From the NCBI GenBank assembly GCA_944548615.1, contig OX155964.1, forward strand, positions 11,934,925-11,998,924: a stretch of 64,000 nt of DNA. Direction: 5' to 3'. Position 1 is the stretch's first letter. Each line of letters opens with the position of its first letter. The notes beneath the pieces are model-generated. The model searched no databases. It saw only the letters and a list, made by a program, of their open reading frames with translations, and had not been told where the DNA came from. Position numbers and translations under genes: made by a program. Of the stretch, positions 22,901-29,880 are shown one piece after another. Source of the DNA: Micropterix aruncella (lineage: Eukaryota; Arthropoda; Insecta; Lepidoptera; Micropterigidae).

Positions 22901-24185
22901 TAACCGATTACTCACGAATACAGGCGATGATGGCCGCTCACAGACGATTATGCTCTCTATACAGTCATGCGTGCTTGTACTCGGCAATCATCGGCCATTG
23001 TGAAGAGGGGCCTTAAGATAGACAACTGTTCCACTCGCGATGATACATGCGGTGGTCTTTCGACCGGGCGGCGCGCGGCGCAAATGGCGTTAGTGAAACA
23101 CAATGCTGATTGACGATTTATTCAAGACTGGTCGGCGAGCGCTTTGCTGCCTCACTTACCCGTTATTGACAATGGCAATGATTTCTTTTGACTCCGAATA
23201 AATTCTCTCGCATGTGTCAACATTGACTGGCGCGAATATTTGAATCTAGTCTACCGGTTGGTTCAAACATTTTAATGTGATGTAGATGATACACTGTACA
23301 TCCCTAATTCCTTTACTTGTCCCTTGATCTATCTTTTCTATGCATATTACCTTGCATATGTATAATTGTTAATATCATTTTCTATGCATAAGTATAATTG
23401 CTTGATATATATTATTTTCTCTTGTTTATTGTTGTATATAAAATAATATTACCTAAGAGGCACAGTATATCAGACAGTAGCTTCTCTTAGAACAAAATTG
23501 AAATCTAAAGCGAATACGTCACGAGTCGCAAGGGCTTGGATTTGGTCGCCAGATGTGCTGCTACTCGGCCTACGCAGATATCCTAACACTCGGAAAGGTG
23601 GTCATCCTTTATCTTCTTGTAATGCTAACCGTTAGCGTTCGTCGGGATGAACCCCTCTGCCCACATTCCTCGCACCCTCTTCCCGCATTGCCCTGTAGCT
23701 TGAAAGTAAAGCTACTGGTTGGTATATTGTACCATCCATGACATCTTTCTTGGTGCCAACAAAAAATTCCACCATTTTTGTTGACTGGACGAGATAGATA
23801 TACGTAATAGACAATAAATCTGCCAAATCGTGCATTTTAATTTTAAGATGTTCAATAAAGATTCATTAATTCATTGATTGGTATGTATGTATATTATCTG
23901 CTTTTATGCTCATCTCTTTTTTTTTTCTTTAGGTATTACACGCCAGGCGCCGACTTGCCCTCAATGTCACTGATTGGATCTTCGAACTTTGGCGAACGGT
24001 CAGTGAACCGCGATCTCGAGACACAAATGGCGGTGGTGACGGTCAATAAGCGACTGCGGAGAAAACTTCACGATGAGTGTGAGAGACTGCACAGTGATTC
24101 CACCAAGTCGAAAGATTCTTTGTACGATAGAGAAGTGCCGAAGTGGGTAAAATTAGTCGTTGGCGTTTTTAGAAATTACTTTTAA
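7166..24185 (+). CDS. PGS1: PGS1: phosphatidylglycerophosphate synthase (complete, 5 exons)
   Basis: Exons 7166-7997, 10915-11126, 17587-17657, 22023-22118 and 23933-24185 join in frame to 1464 nt, 487 residues plus stop. The product condenses CDP-diacylglycerol with glycerol-3-phosphate to phosphatidylglycerophosphate, the committed step to phosphatidylglycerol and cardiolipin in mitochondria. It belongs to the phospholipase D superfamily. A first HxK(x)4D motif is at H172-K174-D179 (HMKVYLID). The second, HAKGLW, starts at H399 and is split by intron 4, followed by LIGSSNFGERS. Other family hallmarks are TWIFPLIEMGQLGI and ATGYFNLT. The N-terminus MWKRFLSTVVEVQY is short and basic, plausible for mitochondrial import. 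Human PGS1 is about 556 residues, longer mainly at the N-terminus. ATG 7166 is chosen as the first in-frame ATG; a two-codon upstream ORF (ATG TCG TGA, 7155-7163) may dampen translation. The introns are full of mobile elements. Confidence 0.95.
8196..8411 (-). mobile_element. 3'-end fragment of RLE non-LTR retrotransposon
   Basis: Located in PGS1 intron 1. It matches 13684-13900 (- strand copy) from the AAAT-rich tail through the CCGACC-GAA-TCGGGCCCATCAT palindromic box, the ACAGCTGTCTTGCCACATGTGAGCG box and the CCTTCGAAGCCATAGAATTTG end of the ORF. Only the 3' UTR and last codons remain, as expected for a 5'-truncated insertion. Confidence 0.85.
8412..9559. other. rest of PGS1 intron 1, no gene seen
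   Basis: 8412-8760 is GC- and CpG-richer than its surroundings and ends with a consensus-like donor AAAGTAAGT at about 8747, so it could be a 5' UTR exon or promoter fragment of a mobile element. 8760-9559 is very AT-rich without structure that I can name. Confidence 0.35.
9560..9838. mobile_element. remnant of a TTAA-type MITE
   Basis: The middle (TATTTATTCAT, TAATTGTTTTACRA, AAATTTCAATGCRATCAT) matches in order the MITE at 30761-31066. The right end GTGAGGGG abuts TTAA at 9837. The left end is not clear. The family has piggyBac-like TTAA flanks; no transposase is present. Confidence 0.5.
9848..10370 (+). repeat. repeat family Y, copy 1
   Basis: The stretch from TATTTCCGAAATTTACTCAA through ACTCGGGATGRCA and TTATGGTGGAATAA to TTTTTTGTTGGGCAGTC recurs at 47485-47760, and its right part recurs inverted at 49200-49380. 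It continues into a TGTC-repeat and the phrase CCGATTGAGCTGAAATT, the style of insect retroposon or Helitron ends. No ORF links to it; the two overlapping ORFs here are on opposite strands and show no known domain. Confidence 0.6.
10285..10306 (+). repeat. (TGTC)n microsatellite
   Basis: About five and a half perfect TGTC units, inside repeat Y in PGS1 intron 1. Confidence 0.9.
10371..10914. other. end of PGS1 intron 1
   Basis: No gene recognised. The stretch after 10410 (CTCCACCAGGGAGTGC and following) has the look of an old repeat. The intron ends at the acceptor AAATTCCAG (10914). The nearer CAG at 10923 is rejected because it would create a stop codon at the exon junction. Confidence 0.5.
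10915..11126 (+). CDS. PGS1: PGS1 exon 2
   Basis: The exon completes codon 278 and encodes SQAETWIFPLIEMGQLGI and following, to MAHPN. It carries the conserved ATGYFNLT box. The acceptor is TTCCAG and the donor AAC|GTAAGT at 11127, ending in phase 0. A 65-codon ORF in another frame (10928) is a shadow. Confidence 0.93.
11391..11660. mobile_element. 270-bp TTAA-flanked MITE
   Basis: The block starts TTAA-CCCTTCAGGCC and ends GGGCTCTAGGGG-TTAA, so both ends have CCC-starting inverted termini next to TTAA (11387-11390 and 11661-11664). This is the signature of piggyBac-type non-autonomous elements. It is non-coding and lies in PGS1 intron 2. Confidence 0.65.
11939..12742. repeat. 0.8-kb tandem duplication, unit 1
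   Basis: From CAAAGCAATATATAACG to CGCGGTATAGCTT this unit is repeated 824 bp downstream with only a few differences. Both units contain an identical-looking 75-codon ORF (12109 and 12933) that resembles no protein and is most likely non-coding. The right end of each unit carries the left terminus of the Harbinger-like element (ACCAATAAACGAG). Confidence 0.9.
12763..13566. repeat. 0.8-kb tandem duplication, unit 2
   Basis: Direct repeat of 11939-12742 at a period of 824 bp. Units are joined by a short TTGACAATTGC-TTTGACAATTC microduplication. The low divergence suggests a recent duplication. Only this second unit continues into the rest of the Harbinger-like transposon. Confidence 0.9.
13684..15603 (-). 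mobile_element. RLE non-LTR retrotransposon, 5'-truncated copy in PGS1 intron 2
   Basis: A 1920-bp copy, near-identical in inverse orientation to 18429-20345. It runs from the TTTGTATTTATT tail (13684) to a 5' truncation at 15603, inside the reverse transcriptase just before the FADD active site. It inserted into the Harbinger-like element; possible short target duplication TATATAAA on both sides. Confidence 0.9.
13840..15603 (-). pseudogene. RT / restriction-like endonuclease ORF, N-terminally truncated
   Basis: The frame is open without stops from the truncation point at 15603 to 13840. It encodes the FADD box of reverse transcriptase (about 15490-15505), the thumb region, the CPLC...H...C zinc knuckle and an RPD...E endonuclease. 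The ATG at 15432 is only the first Met in the remaining frame; the true start is lost. It differs from the sister copy in very few residues (for example Leu for Phe in HAIGLQCQ, Val for Ile before ELTVPWE), so it arrived recently. Without the first RT motifs it cannot reverse-transcribe. Confidence 0.88.
15801..16058 (+). pseudogene. HARBI1-like transposase, N-terminal fragment
   Basis: Starting at ATG 15801 (MDFVDLDDMIDLDLLEEI) the ORF encodes about 85 residues of the N-terminal part of PIF/Harbinger transposases: an acidic leader, RRDRRPK and a YRFTKPYAARIIDILRADL segment like those before the DDE domain. The frame stops at 16058, and no DDE catalytic region follows before the element's right end, so it is a deletion derivative. 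Confidence 0.6.
16301..17039. other. PGS1 intron 2, mostly unassigned
   Basis: 16391-16456 contains a MITE terminus (GCCTATAGGCAT box ending ACGG next to TTAA) that resembles 17957-18025 in inverse orientation. The remainder is AT-rich. An 80-codon ORF at 16612 resembles no known protein. Confidence 0.4.
17040..17412 (-). pseudogene. Penelope-like element fragment with GIY-YIG-type nuclease
   Basis: Conceptual - strand reading gives KPKYSSTLRPVMSV, then a broken VYKIECSCGFAYAGKMKQPT, then RLMKHIKAV, SAICGTNHWVQF, and REAIEI-like QEAIEIRRIPQFNRDDG. This order (VY.I.C.CG..YAG, HxxHW, EAIEI, NRDDG) is that of the C-terminal GIY-YIG endonuclease of Penelope-like retroelements. Stops and a frame change show that it is dead. 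It lies just upstream of PGS1 exon 3. Confidence 0.7.
17587..17657 (+). CDS. PGS1: PGS1 exon 3 (71 bp)
   Basis: The exon encodes ANGFQGARGPAGGIPAAYS and LLAK plus two bases of the next codon. The acceptor is ATTACAG (17586) and the donor AA|GTAAG (17658). The Ala-Asn-Gly-Phe start and the IPAAY box match animal PGS1. Its length is not a multiple of three, so skipping it would shift the frame and remove the second HKD motif. Confidence 0.92.
17957..18049. mobile_element. terminus of a TTAA-type MITE, next to the retrotransposon
   Basis: TTTTAACCCGTTGGATGGCA, then GTGCCTATTATAGGCATTTTG and a GTCGTTTCAC box. It is the inverse of the motif order at 16391-16456. Its other end may have been lost when the adjacent retrotransposon copy inserted. 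Confidence 0.4.
18050..20345 (+). mobile_element. RLE non-LTR retrotransposon, longest copy, PGS1 intron 3
   Basis: The 5' edge is approximate and lies within the reverse transcriptase; the 3' edge is the TTTGTATTTATT tail. After the stop at 20191 comes a 154-bp 3' UTR with the conserved GCTCACATGTGGCAAGACAGC box and the GGGCCCGACTCCGGTCGGTG hairpin. It shares 1.9 kb, inverted, with 13684-15603 but extends about 380 bp further 5'. Several other fragments of the family are in this window. Confidence 0.9.
18071..20191 (+). CDS. reverse transcriptase / restriction-like endonuclease of non-LTR retrotransposon
   Basis: 706 uninterrupted codons. RT motifs in order: SVQKGFMRGVSGCLEHNS, VCWLDLENAFGSV, GLFQGCCLSPTIFN, then the active site FADD at residues 156-159. 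A zinc knuckle follows at C485-C488-H497-C502 (C-x2-C-x8-H-x4-C), and then RPD (D597) with E612 in ELTVPWE, the layout of the restriction-like endonuclease used by R2/NeSL/Hero-type elements to nick their target. The upstream RT fingers and any N-terminal DNA-binding domain are missing, so the copy is 5'-truncated and the ATG is nominal. The intact frame implies recent activity of the family. The exact clade cannot be settled from this piece; Hero- or NeSL-like is my best reading. Confidence 0.88.
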   Translation: MSEFMHRNEYLGVSVQKGFMRGVSGCLEHNSLLAAAIKDARQHERQINVCWLDLENAFGSVRHSLLHFALRWYNFPPVVRDIVASYYNCLTFHVKTQEWTTRSIPYSIGLFQGCCLSPTIFNIVFNILLESLSQFDRKWGYRFKTDGQYTSSCLAFADDLTFITRSPKQLSLLLQKVELFCDWSGCIKVKPSKCFCLGLARMGTKFTSYDPKLVYKGSNISLIDPNNHFKFLGRKITHQGKDVSGDHVIEHFKSCLAKIDALLISGPRKAWIYDNYLTSHLSWPFLIYDFTKTQLSRLDALVTASLKSWLSLAKPADPSTLFRSKQNFGLALKLPSLLYANSRITKNSILCNSKDPAISKHVISGCSDSNELQARVDFHKRFLTGISQNGTGLGYGSTTTSDVDLKKSLLRGDYDSKSMAHAIGFQCQNDWTTIGDFCIPPPMHWKVMLYDWTPEMLKFYLNAFQHTLPDPSNLARWSFAEDSSCPLCSNTPCTARHILAGCKVALDQGRYTYRHDKVLAVIREVISLSVARANKGLTVSSKPPIQFVRDGSKGKKHLTTKPFSIIEKATDWILEVDSVSKQYKFPESLGCTALRPDITLYSLSRKVALIIELTVPWESNIPKDHEYKLNKYHDLANAVTRNGFTVHLHAVEVGARGLPAKSLFHLFKDLGLSRKIINSFLEKLSKTAICASQILWLRRGSEWVAR
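20408..20461. repeat. perfect 25-bp hairpin
   Basis: Arms 20408-20432 and 20437-20461 are exact reverse complements around the 4-base loop CACA. The right arm plus flank (AAATACTAACAATATCG) looks like an unoccupied version of the site where the Harbinger-like transposon at 13480-16294 sits. Confidence 0.85.
20490..20720 (-). pseudogene. reverse transcriptase fragment of a LINE
   Basis: The - strand reading contains NVIYLDYEKAFDRLPIKRL, then MKYFGIRGKILAWMQSFLTG and RTLTVGVGECHS. These are the palm YLD-KAFD motif and the following helix of jockey/CR1-type LINE reverse transcriptases. Only about 75 residues remain and it is interrupted upstream. It is in PGS1 intron 3. Confidence 0.75.
20810..21828 (-). 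mobile_element. decayed mariner transposon with internal tandem duplication
   Basis: Terminal inverted repeats TTGAGTCCTTACCTATG (20810) and the inverse of CATAGGTAAGGACCCAA (21828) are each flanked by TA (20808-20809, 21829-21830). On the - strand remnants of the transposase C-terminus are readable: ETLSHPPYMPDLARIE, and then HKALKAFIGSCPREFYNRG and WQKCMDNRGQYF. The N-terminal two thirds has been replaced or scrambled. A 267-bp-period duplication lies at 21150-21674. It is not coding-competent. Confidence 0.8.
21150..21674. repeat. tandem duplication, period 267 bp
   Basis: TTTGCAGTGAAATCTGTGG and everything after it to GAGCAGAAACAAAC occurs twice (from 21151 and 21418) with no visible difference apart from the junction. 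The 76- and 72-codon ORFs at 21247 and 21514 are the same repeated frame and are not convincing genes. Confidence 0.9.
22023..22118 (+). CDS. PGS1: PGS1 exon 4
   Basis: The exon encodes KFYDQLVASGEDDRVTLLEY, then EKKSWTFHAKGL and the first two bases of Trp. The acceptor is ATTACAG (22022) and the donor TG|GTAAAT (22119). It brings in H399 and K401 of the second catalytic motif. Confidence 0.93.
22175..22330 (+). pseudogene. LINE ORF2 C-terminal remnant (CR1/jockey type)
   Basis: The reading HFLSNRVVKMWNSLASDKFN resembles the last segment of LINE polyproteins (F..RVV..WN.LP). Stops follow within 20 residues. A small piece in PGS1 intron 4. Confidence 0.5.
22331..23458. other. PGS1 intron 4, no gene seen
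   Basis: AT-rich to about 22780, then a GC-richer block (22790-23200) that may be an old DNA transposon, without recognised ends. A 67-codon - strand ORF at 22784 has no known relative. Confidence 0.4.
23459..23745. repeat. repeat family V, copy 1
   Basis: Starts GGCACAGTATATCAGACAGT and ends near GGTATATTGTACC, with an internal CGCACCCTCTTCCCGCATTG box. The same order is found at 55448-55850 and, on the other strand, at 27308-27560. Short inverted ends (GGCACAGTATA type) suggest a non-autonomous DNA transposon. Confidence 0.65.
23933..24185 (+). CDS. PGS1: PGS1 exon 5 (terminal)
   Basis: The exon completes Trp, then encodes YYTPGADLPSMSLIGSSNFG and ERSVNRDLETQMAVVT, ending KWVKLVVGVFRNYF and TAA (24183-24185). 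The acceptor is TTTCTTTAG (23932). The hydrophobic-aromatic end is like that of vertebrate PGS1. Confidence 0.94.
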
Positions 24186-24369
24186 ACTCGGATGAAATTA
24201 ATTGTAAAATGAAGCTTAACTGAAGGTGTAATTATGATGATGAATGAGGGAGATAAAACAAATATTTTTTTGTAGCTAGAGTCTGTGCCGGTCGGTTCAT
24301 GCTCGAATCCCATTGTTAAAAATGACTACAATAACGTTCCTAAAATATAGCTGTAAACTTACCCATAAT

Positions 24370-24375
24370 AATAAA
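24370..24375 (+). terminator. candidate PGS1 polyadenylation signal
   Basis: AATAAA occurs 185 bp after the stop codon and 55 bp before the mariner insertion. No other canonical hexamer is nearer to the stop. The assignment is by position only. Confidence 0.4.
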
Positions 24376-24429
24376 ATTATGAATGTACATATATGATCAT
24401 TCCAAAATTAATGCAGATATTTGTATGTA

Positions 24430-25746
24430 CGAGGGATGTTTCCAAAGTTCTGGGAATTGTGCTATAATTAAATTACGCAGAACTTATAGGCAATGTTGTT
24501 GGTGCCAGACAAGTCTTGACATGTTTATGCAACTATCTAGTGCAACATTGTTCAGTCTGATTTAGGTGTTCGACTGTTACAGATGCGTTTTCTAAACACT
24601 GTTTTTGTAACCATGGAAGACGCAGCAACATCTCAAAGAGCAATAATTTTCTTTTTGTGGAAAGAAGGTGTGAAAACATCAGAAATTATTCAGCGTCTGC
24701 AAGGAGTATTTGGTGAGTCTGCAGAATCCCAAAGTGCTGTTTATCGGTGGATCGATCGTTTTAAACCCGGTAGAACATCACTAGAAGACGATCCACGCAG
24801 TGGGCGCCCAAGCACGTCGGTAAATGAAAGAAACATTACTGCCGTCGAAGACCTACTGAAAGAGGACAGGCGAATGACTATTCTTCAAATTAGTGTGTAC
24901 CTAGGGATAGGTACACCACAAGTTCATAGCATCTTGCATGATTGTTTGGGCGTTAGCAAGGTTTCGGCTCGCTGGGTGCCAAGGCTGTAGGGAGCAGACC
25001 AGAAACTCAATAGGTCTGATACTTGTCGTCAACTTCAAGAGCTGTTAGCCCGTTACGGTGATAAATTTTGGCAACGAATAATAACCACTGACGAAACGTG
25101 GATTCCTTATTTCAATCCTGAGACCAAAAGTCAATCCAAAGAATGGCGCAAACCTGAAGAAGGGCCTCCACTTGAGGCGCGTGCAGTTCCGTCTGTTGGA
25201 AAGGTAATGCTTACTGTATTCTGGGATTGCGACGGAATTATTTTTAAGGATTGTCTGGCGAAAGGTACTACAATTAACGCAGAATATTATTTGAATTTAT
25301 TATCCGGACCACTGCAACAAGCACTTGTTTAAAAACGGCCTGGAAAGTTGTATAAGCGTCCGTTATTGCAACAGGATAATGCAAGACCACACACTGCAAG
25401 AAAAACGAAGGATGTTTTGAACGATTTACGATGGGAATTGCTTCCACACCCACCTTATTCCCCGGATCTTGCACCCAGTGATTATCACCTGTTTCCAGAT
25501 TTGAAAAAACCCTTACGGGGTGTTCGATTTGAAAGTTTAACTGACTTAAAACGTGCCATAAATAGGTGGATTGAGGAGCCTCCGAAAAAGTTCTTTGAGG
25601 ACGGCTTAAAAAAATAAGTTTATTGTTGGGATAAATGTATTCAGTTAAATGGGGATTATGTTAAAAAACTACATTGTAATATTGACGAAAATTAACAAAA
25701 TAATAAAAATATGGCTAAATTCCCAGAACTTTGGAAACATCCCTAG
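24430..25746 (+). mobile_element. mariner transposon with intact ends (1317 bp)
   Basis: Inverted ends begin CGAGGGATGTTTCCAAAG on the left and CTAGGGATGTTTCCAAAG on the right and pair over about 28 bp. TA flanks both sides (24428-24429, 25747-25748). The interior is a single transposase frame. It lies just downstream of the PGS1 3' end. Confidence 0.95.
24613..25695 (+). pseudogene. mariner transposase with three in-frame stops
   Basis: From MEDAATSQRAIIFFLWKEG the frame runs 360 codons without any frameshift. It has an N-terminal helix-turn-helix region (VYRWIDRFKPGRTSLEDDPR) and a DDE domain with D160 (TTDETW), D255 (QQDNARPH) and D290 (YSPDLAPSD). The 34-residue spacing is the DD34D signature of mariner. 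In-frame stops at 24988-24990 (TAG), 25330-25332 (TAA) and 25615-25617 (TAA) prevent a full product. Family members are around 345 residues. The enzyme would cut and paste the element at TA sites. Confidence 0.93.
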
Positions 25747-25756
25747 TATATTACAA

Positions 25757-26690
25757 TCAAGAATATATATTCCTTAATTGTCTATTACCATTCTCAAAGA
25801 AATACGTCAGGTCTCTTTTTACCGTAGATAGTTTTAAACCATCTATGTGGTTTTCTAGGCTCCTGAGTAAAAAAATATCCGAAGGGGCAGTATTTGTTGA
25901 GTATAGTGAATGGTCCATGATTTCACAACCAAACTCTTGTAATTTGTCCAACATCATCTTCGCCACATGGTGCCTTGCACTATCTTGATGAAACAGGAAT
26001 GCCACATCCATTTCCCAAAGATGGCTGCTTTTTCTGAACTGCTATCTTCAAACGCTTTAATTGATCACGATACAGTTCTTTTGTAATCGTTTTATTGGAA
26101 TTTAGCAGTTAAAAATGAATGACACTTTCCAAATCACCATACACACAATAAAACCTTTGGATGAAGTTTTTTTATTTTTTAAAGCCAATTTTATTACCTA
26201 CAAGACTGGTGTCTGATCGTGGAACCCGCCTTGTTGCCTATCGGGCAACATCTTCTAGGTGGGCATTTACAGCATCACGCAGTCAAACACTCAGACAGTC
26301 ACCCATCCAAGTATTGACCGCACCCAACGCTGATTAACTTCGCTAACAACAAGGAGAGCCGGTGTCAACGTGGCTATGGACGCTACTGTTTTCACTACCA
26401 AATTGGGTACGCTACGAAGTTCCTGTTTAAATTGAGGTAACGGCCTTTCTCCTTGATCAACCCACTGACGATGGCATTTAACCTTGTGGTATAGGACCCA
26501 TTTCTCATCTCCAGTAACGATTCGATTAAAACGTTACTCATATTTTAGCCAAGAGAGAACTTTGTAAAAGATTTTTGACACATTTCTTGGGGCACACATT
26601 GGCTAAGTTTCGATACTTTTCCAATGCGTTAAAGACAGTGGATTTTGGAGCGTGGTGATCAGAGTTTATCAGTTAATTCTTAAACTCATA
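25757..26690 (-). mobile_element. second, older mariner remnant, interrupted by a SINE
   Basis: On the - strand, from right to left: RIVTGDEKWVLYHKVKCHRQ and WVDQGERPLPQFK (26410-26560), then, beyond an inserted SINE (26166-26397), ELYRDQLKRLKIAVQKKQPS (about 26020-26100), FHQDSARHHVAKMMLDKL and HSLYSTNTAPSDIFLL (25757-26011). These are the three catalytic blocks of a mariner of another subfamily (TGDEKW type). Many stops and frame changes mark it as ancient. Confidence 0.85.
26166..26397 (-). mobile_element. 5S rRNA-derived SINE (copy 1)
   Basis: On the - strand the head GCGTCCATAGCCACGTTGAC, then AGTTAATCAGCGTTGGGTGCGGTCA, ATACTTGGATGGGTGAC, follows 5S rRNA in order, including the internal promoter region. 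It is followed by an unrelated body and an A-rich tail (TTTAAAAAATAAAAAAAC). The insert sits cleanly inside a mariner remnant, whose protein resumes on both sides. This layout is that of SINEs with a 5S head (SINE3 class). Confidence 0.7.
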
Positions 26691-26699
26691 TCATCCGAT

Positions 26700-27307
26700 T
26701 TGGGTCCACTATGATCATCAATAAGTCTCCCACGACAGGTCATGGGAGACTTCTAGCTATTTCTACTTTGTATTACTTTCTATTTCTACTTCTACTTATT
26801 TCTGTTTTGTCTTCTAGCTATTTCTATTTCTACTTCTACTTTTAGACTTCTATCTTCTATATATTCTTCTAACTATACTGGAGGATGTAGTTTCCTGACT
26901 GAAACTTCTGGAATCATCAATGACACATTCACTGATTTTATTGTCACTGAAAACTTTCTGTAGACTTCCTACAATAATTATTTCAGCCATTGCATTGAAT
27001 TCTTTATCGCACTTGTACATTAACTGGAATCTATGCGAGCAAAGTCACTGCAAAAAACTAAGTTATGTTATATTTGATTTGCAGATTTTAGGATTAAAAT
27101 ATTAATTTGTTATGTTATGCTGTAGAATAACACTGCGGGCATTCAAAAGGAGGGGGAAGGGAAACGTCATTGAATGACGGGGCGTGGACAAGTGAGGCAT
27201 CTTTACGTTAGTAATATTATTAAATCTTGGTAAAGCGCCTACTCCAATTGATGATGTGAGGGTAGTCGCATGGAGCGCCTCTCCATCAAAGGACTGACTG
27301 GCCTAGT
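26700..27307. other. no gene seen; pyrimidine-rich simple repeat
   Basis: 26750-26873 is a degenerate TTCTA/TTTCTACTTCTA tract. After it comes AT-rich sequence. GTGAGGGTAGTC at about 27256 also begins the RTE element at 27740, so an old fragment of the RTE 5' end may be present. Confidence 0.4.
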
Positions 27308-27560
27308 CTAGAGACCTTGCCACAGTATACCGTGAGAATACTCTCGAGCAACAGGGCGTTGCGGGGATAGGGTGCGGGGGATGTGAGCATAGGAGTCTTG
27401 ACAAACGCCTTTGGTTGGCGTTACGCGCAGGCAAAGGTTGGCGAATTTCTCAAACATTTGAACATCTGCGTCAGCGGAGCAGCAGACATGTGGCGGCCAC
27501 ATTCGATTTCAATTTCGTTATAAAAGAGATGCTACTGTCTGGTATACTGTTCCCTTTGTA
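27308..27560. repeat. repeat family V, copy 2 (inverted)
   Basis: Its right end, GCTACTGTCTGGTATACTGT, is the inverse of the start of the copies at 23459 and 55448. The left end carries CCACAGTATACCGTGAG. A GATAGGGTGCGGGGG box corresponds to the CGCACCCTCTTCCCGC box of the others. The 64-codon ORF here is incidental. Confidence 0.65.
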
Positions 27561-27726
27561 CTGGCATGACAGTTACCTGTAAAACTCAGCCCCTCTATGA
27601 GTCATATTTCAAGGAGTTAGCTAGATAGATAGAAACACATTATCTACAAATTATATATATATACGTCAAACGACCAGTCAATGGGCTTTATAAAAAATCA
27701 ATAAAATAAAATCTTTCCATTTGATT

Positions 27727-27738
27727 AATTTAATACTA
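27727..27738 (+). repeat. target-site duplication of the RTE LINE (left)
   Basis: AATTTAATACTA here is repeated exactly at 31261-31272, just after the element's (AAT)n tail. A 12-bp exact flanking repeat is a normal LINE target duplication. Confidence 0.85.
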
Positions 27739-27877
27739 TGTGAGGGTAGTCTAATATAGTAACTTGTAAACCACTCCGCCGTCGTCTGGTCCCAAGTCCA
27801 GGGTGCGAAAGGAGGAGGGTGGTTGGCCTGCCGCGTCGACCAGAATCGGGTAACCGAAGAAACCAGGCAAGAAACCA

Positions 27878-28360
27878 ATGGATAGTACAATTAATCATTC
27901 ACGAAATAATGCTACCGCATCTGAGGCAGCCGATGCGCCAGCTCCGGGGACCAGGGATGCTGGTGAGAAGTTGGCAACTGGCCGAAAACCCAAATATTTT
28001 ACACCGAAATCGGACATTCGAATCGCCGCATGGAATGTGCGAACGGGGCATCACGTCGGCCAAAAGGAAATCATAGCAATGGAATTAGCGAAATGCAAAA
28101 TATCGATCGCCGCATTATCGGAATTACGACTCACGGGATCGGGAACAATGACAATTGATCCGCCAACAATCGACGAGACGATGACGCTATTTTATTCCGG
28201 AGGCGACAAACGAGAGGCCGGGGTCGGCTTCATGGTCGATCGCCGAGCTGCCGGCAGCGTTATTGCGTTTCAACCGATATCCGAGCGCTTAGCAGTTATC
28301 ACCATCGATGGAACAATCAAGACCCATATCGTTTCCAAGACCCATATCGAACAAAGATGA
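27878..28360 (+). pseudogene. RTE ORF part 1: start of AP endonuclease
   Basis: MDSTINHSRNNATASEAADA leads into IRIAAWNVRTGHHVGQKE, AALSELRLTGSGTM and GGDKREAGVGFMVDRRAAGS, the N-terminal half of an APE-type endonuclease (N and E of the active site visible). A short duplicated phrase, CAAGACCCATATCG at about 28318 and 28336, marks the breakpoint; after it the frame is lost and part of the conserved region before the next motif is deleted. Confidence 0.9.
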
Positions 28361-29880
28361 ATTCTACTACCAGCTTCAACACACGCTGGATACGATACCC
28401 CGAACCGAATTAATTATACTAGCGGGCGACTTTAATGCACATACGGATGTAGATCGGACGGGTTGGGAAGAAACGATGGGAAGATTTGGACACGGCGAAA
28501 TTAACGACAATGGACTACGCCTGTTATCATTCGCATTGTCGAACAACATGATCGTCGGAAACAGCATATTTCGTCATCCCCGCAAACATCAACTAACGTG
28601 GCGAAATCCGTCTGGTAAAGATTCAGCAATGTTGGACTACATTTTAATCAATTCGAGATTTCGATCAACAGTCAAAGACGTACGGGCGATGCGTGGACCC
28701 GATTGCGGATCGGATCACTATCTCGTTCGAGCGAAATTACAAATGCGACTACAACGAGCGAAGAAAAAAGCGCCACCACCAACCAAGAGAAACTGGGCAT
28801 GTCTACAGGACCCAGCCATTGGACAGAAATTTCAAATCGCGCTATCCAACAAATTCGCAACGCTCGTAATATCAGACGATATCGACTTTGAAGAAATGCA
28901 ATTATCGGAGTCCCTTGTGAAGTGTGCAACGGAGCTGTGCCCACCCATCCGTCGACGGACGCAGCAATGGATTTCGGACGACTGTTTAGACCTCGTCGAC
29001 CAACGAAAACGGATGAAACACGTCAATTTCGAAAAATACCGATTATTGAACAAAGAAGTCCGACAAAGAATGAAATCGGAACGAGAAGCGCATTGGAATA
29101 ACGTTGCAGCCGAATTGGAAGAAGCAGCATCGAGGCACGAATACCGGACGCTATACCAAACAATCCGACGGTTAGGCGGGAAAACAACATCAACGAACGA
29201 CAACATCAAGAAATCGGATGGAACTTTCGTTATCTCCCCCCACGAGCGCCTGCAGCGGTGGAGGGAATTCTTTAATCAGCTGCACAATCACGATCTGCCT
29301 CAAGGTCCAGCACCGCAACCGCCGATTATCAATCAGCCGGCGAATCCGTTTTCCGATAACGAACCAACAATAAACGAAGTGAAAACGGCAATAAAATCGC
29401 TGAAAAATGGTAAAGCGCCGGGTCCGGATCAAGTTACCGCCGAGATGATCAAAGCCGGAGGTGACATTCTATTACAACAACTACATGTTCTCCTAACGCA
29501 TATTTGGCAATCGGATCGTATTCCGTCGGCATGGAAGAAAGCCATAGTTGTGCCAATTTTAAAGAAAGGCGATAGCAGAGAATGCAAGAATTATCGCGGT
29601 ATTAGCCTTCTTTCAATAGTCGGCAAAGTATTTACAAAAATCATACAGTCGAGGCTACAAAAACATCGAGAACAAACGAGCCGAGAGGAGCAAGCAGGAT
29701 TTAGACCATATCGAGGATGCATTGATCAGATATTCGCTCTTCGTCAGCTAATGGAAGAAAGAATACGGTGCGGCAAACGAACAATCGTCGTCTTCATAGA
29801 CTTTAAATCCGCCTTCGATTGCATCGATTGGAACAGCTTATGGAGTGCCTTGGAGACAACACGTGCCACCAAAAATCATT
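28350..29880 (+). pseudogene. RTE ORF part 2: endonuclease C-half and start of RT
   Basis: This segment resumes with NKDEFYYQLQHTLDTIPRTE, then LAGDFNAHTD, NGLRLLSFALSNNM, HQLTWRNPSGK, DYILI and SDHYLV, completing the endonuclease core. The RT begins with KAPGPDQVTAEMIKAGG, WKKAIVVPILKKGD, YRGISLLSIVGKVF, EQAGFRPYRGCIDQIF and VFIDFKSAFDCID. The frame breaks again near 29845 by a small indel. Its nominal ATG (28308) is not biologically meaningful. Confidence 0.92.
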
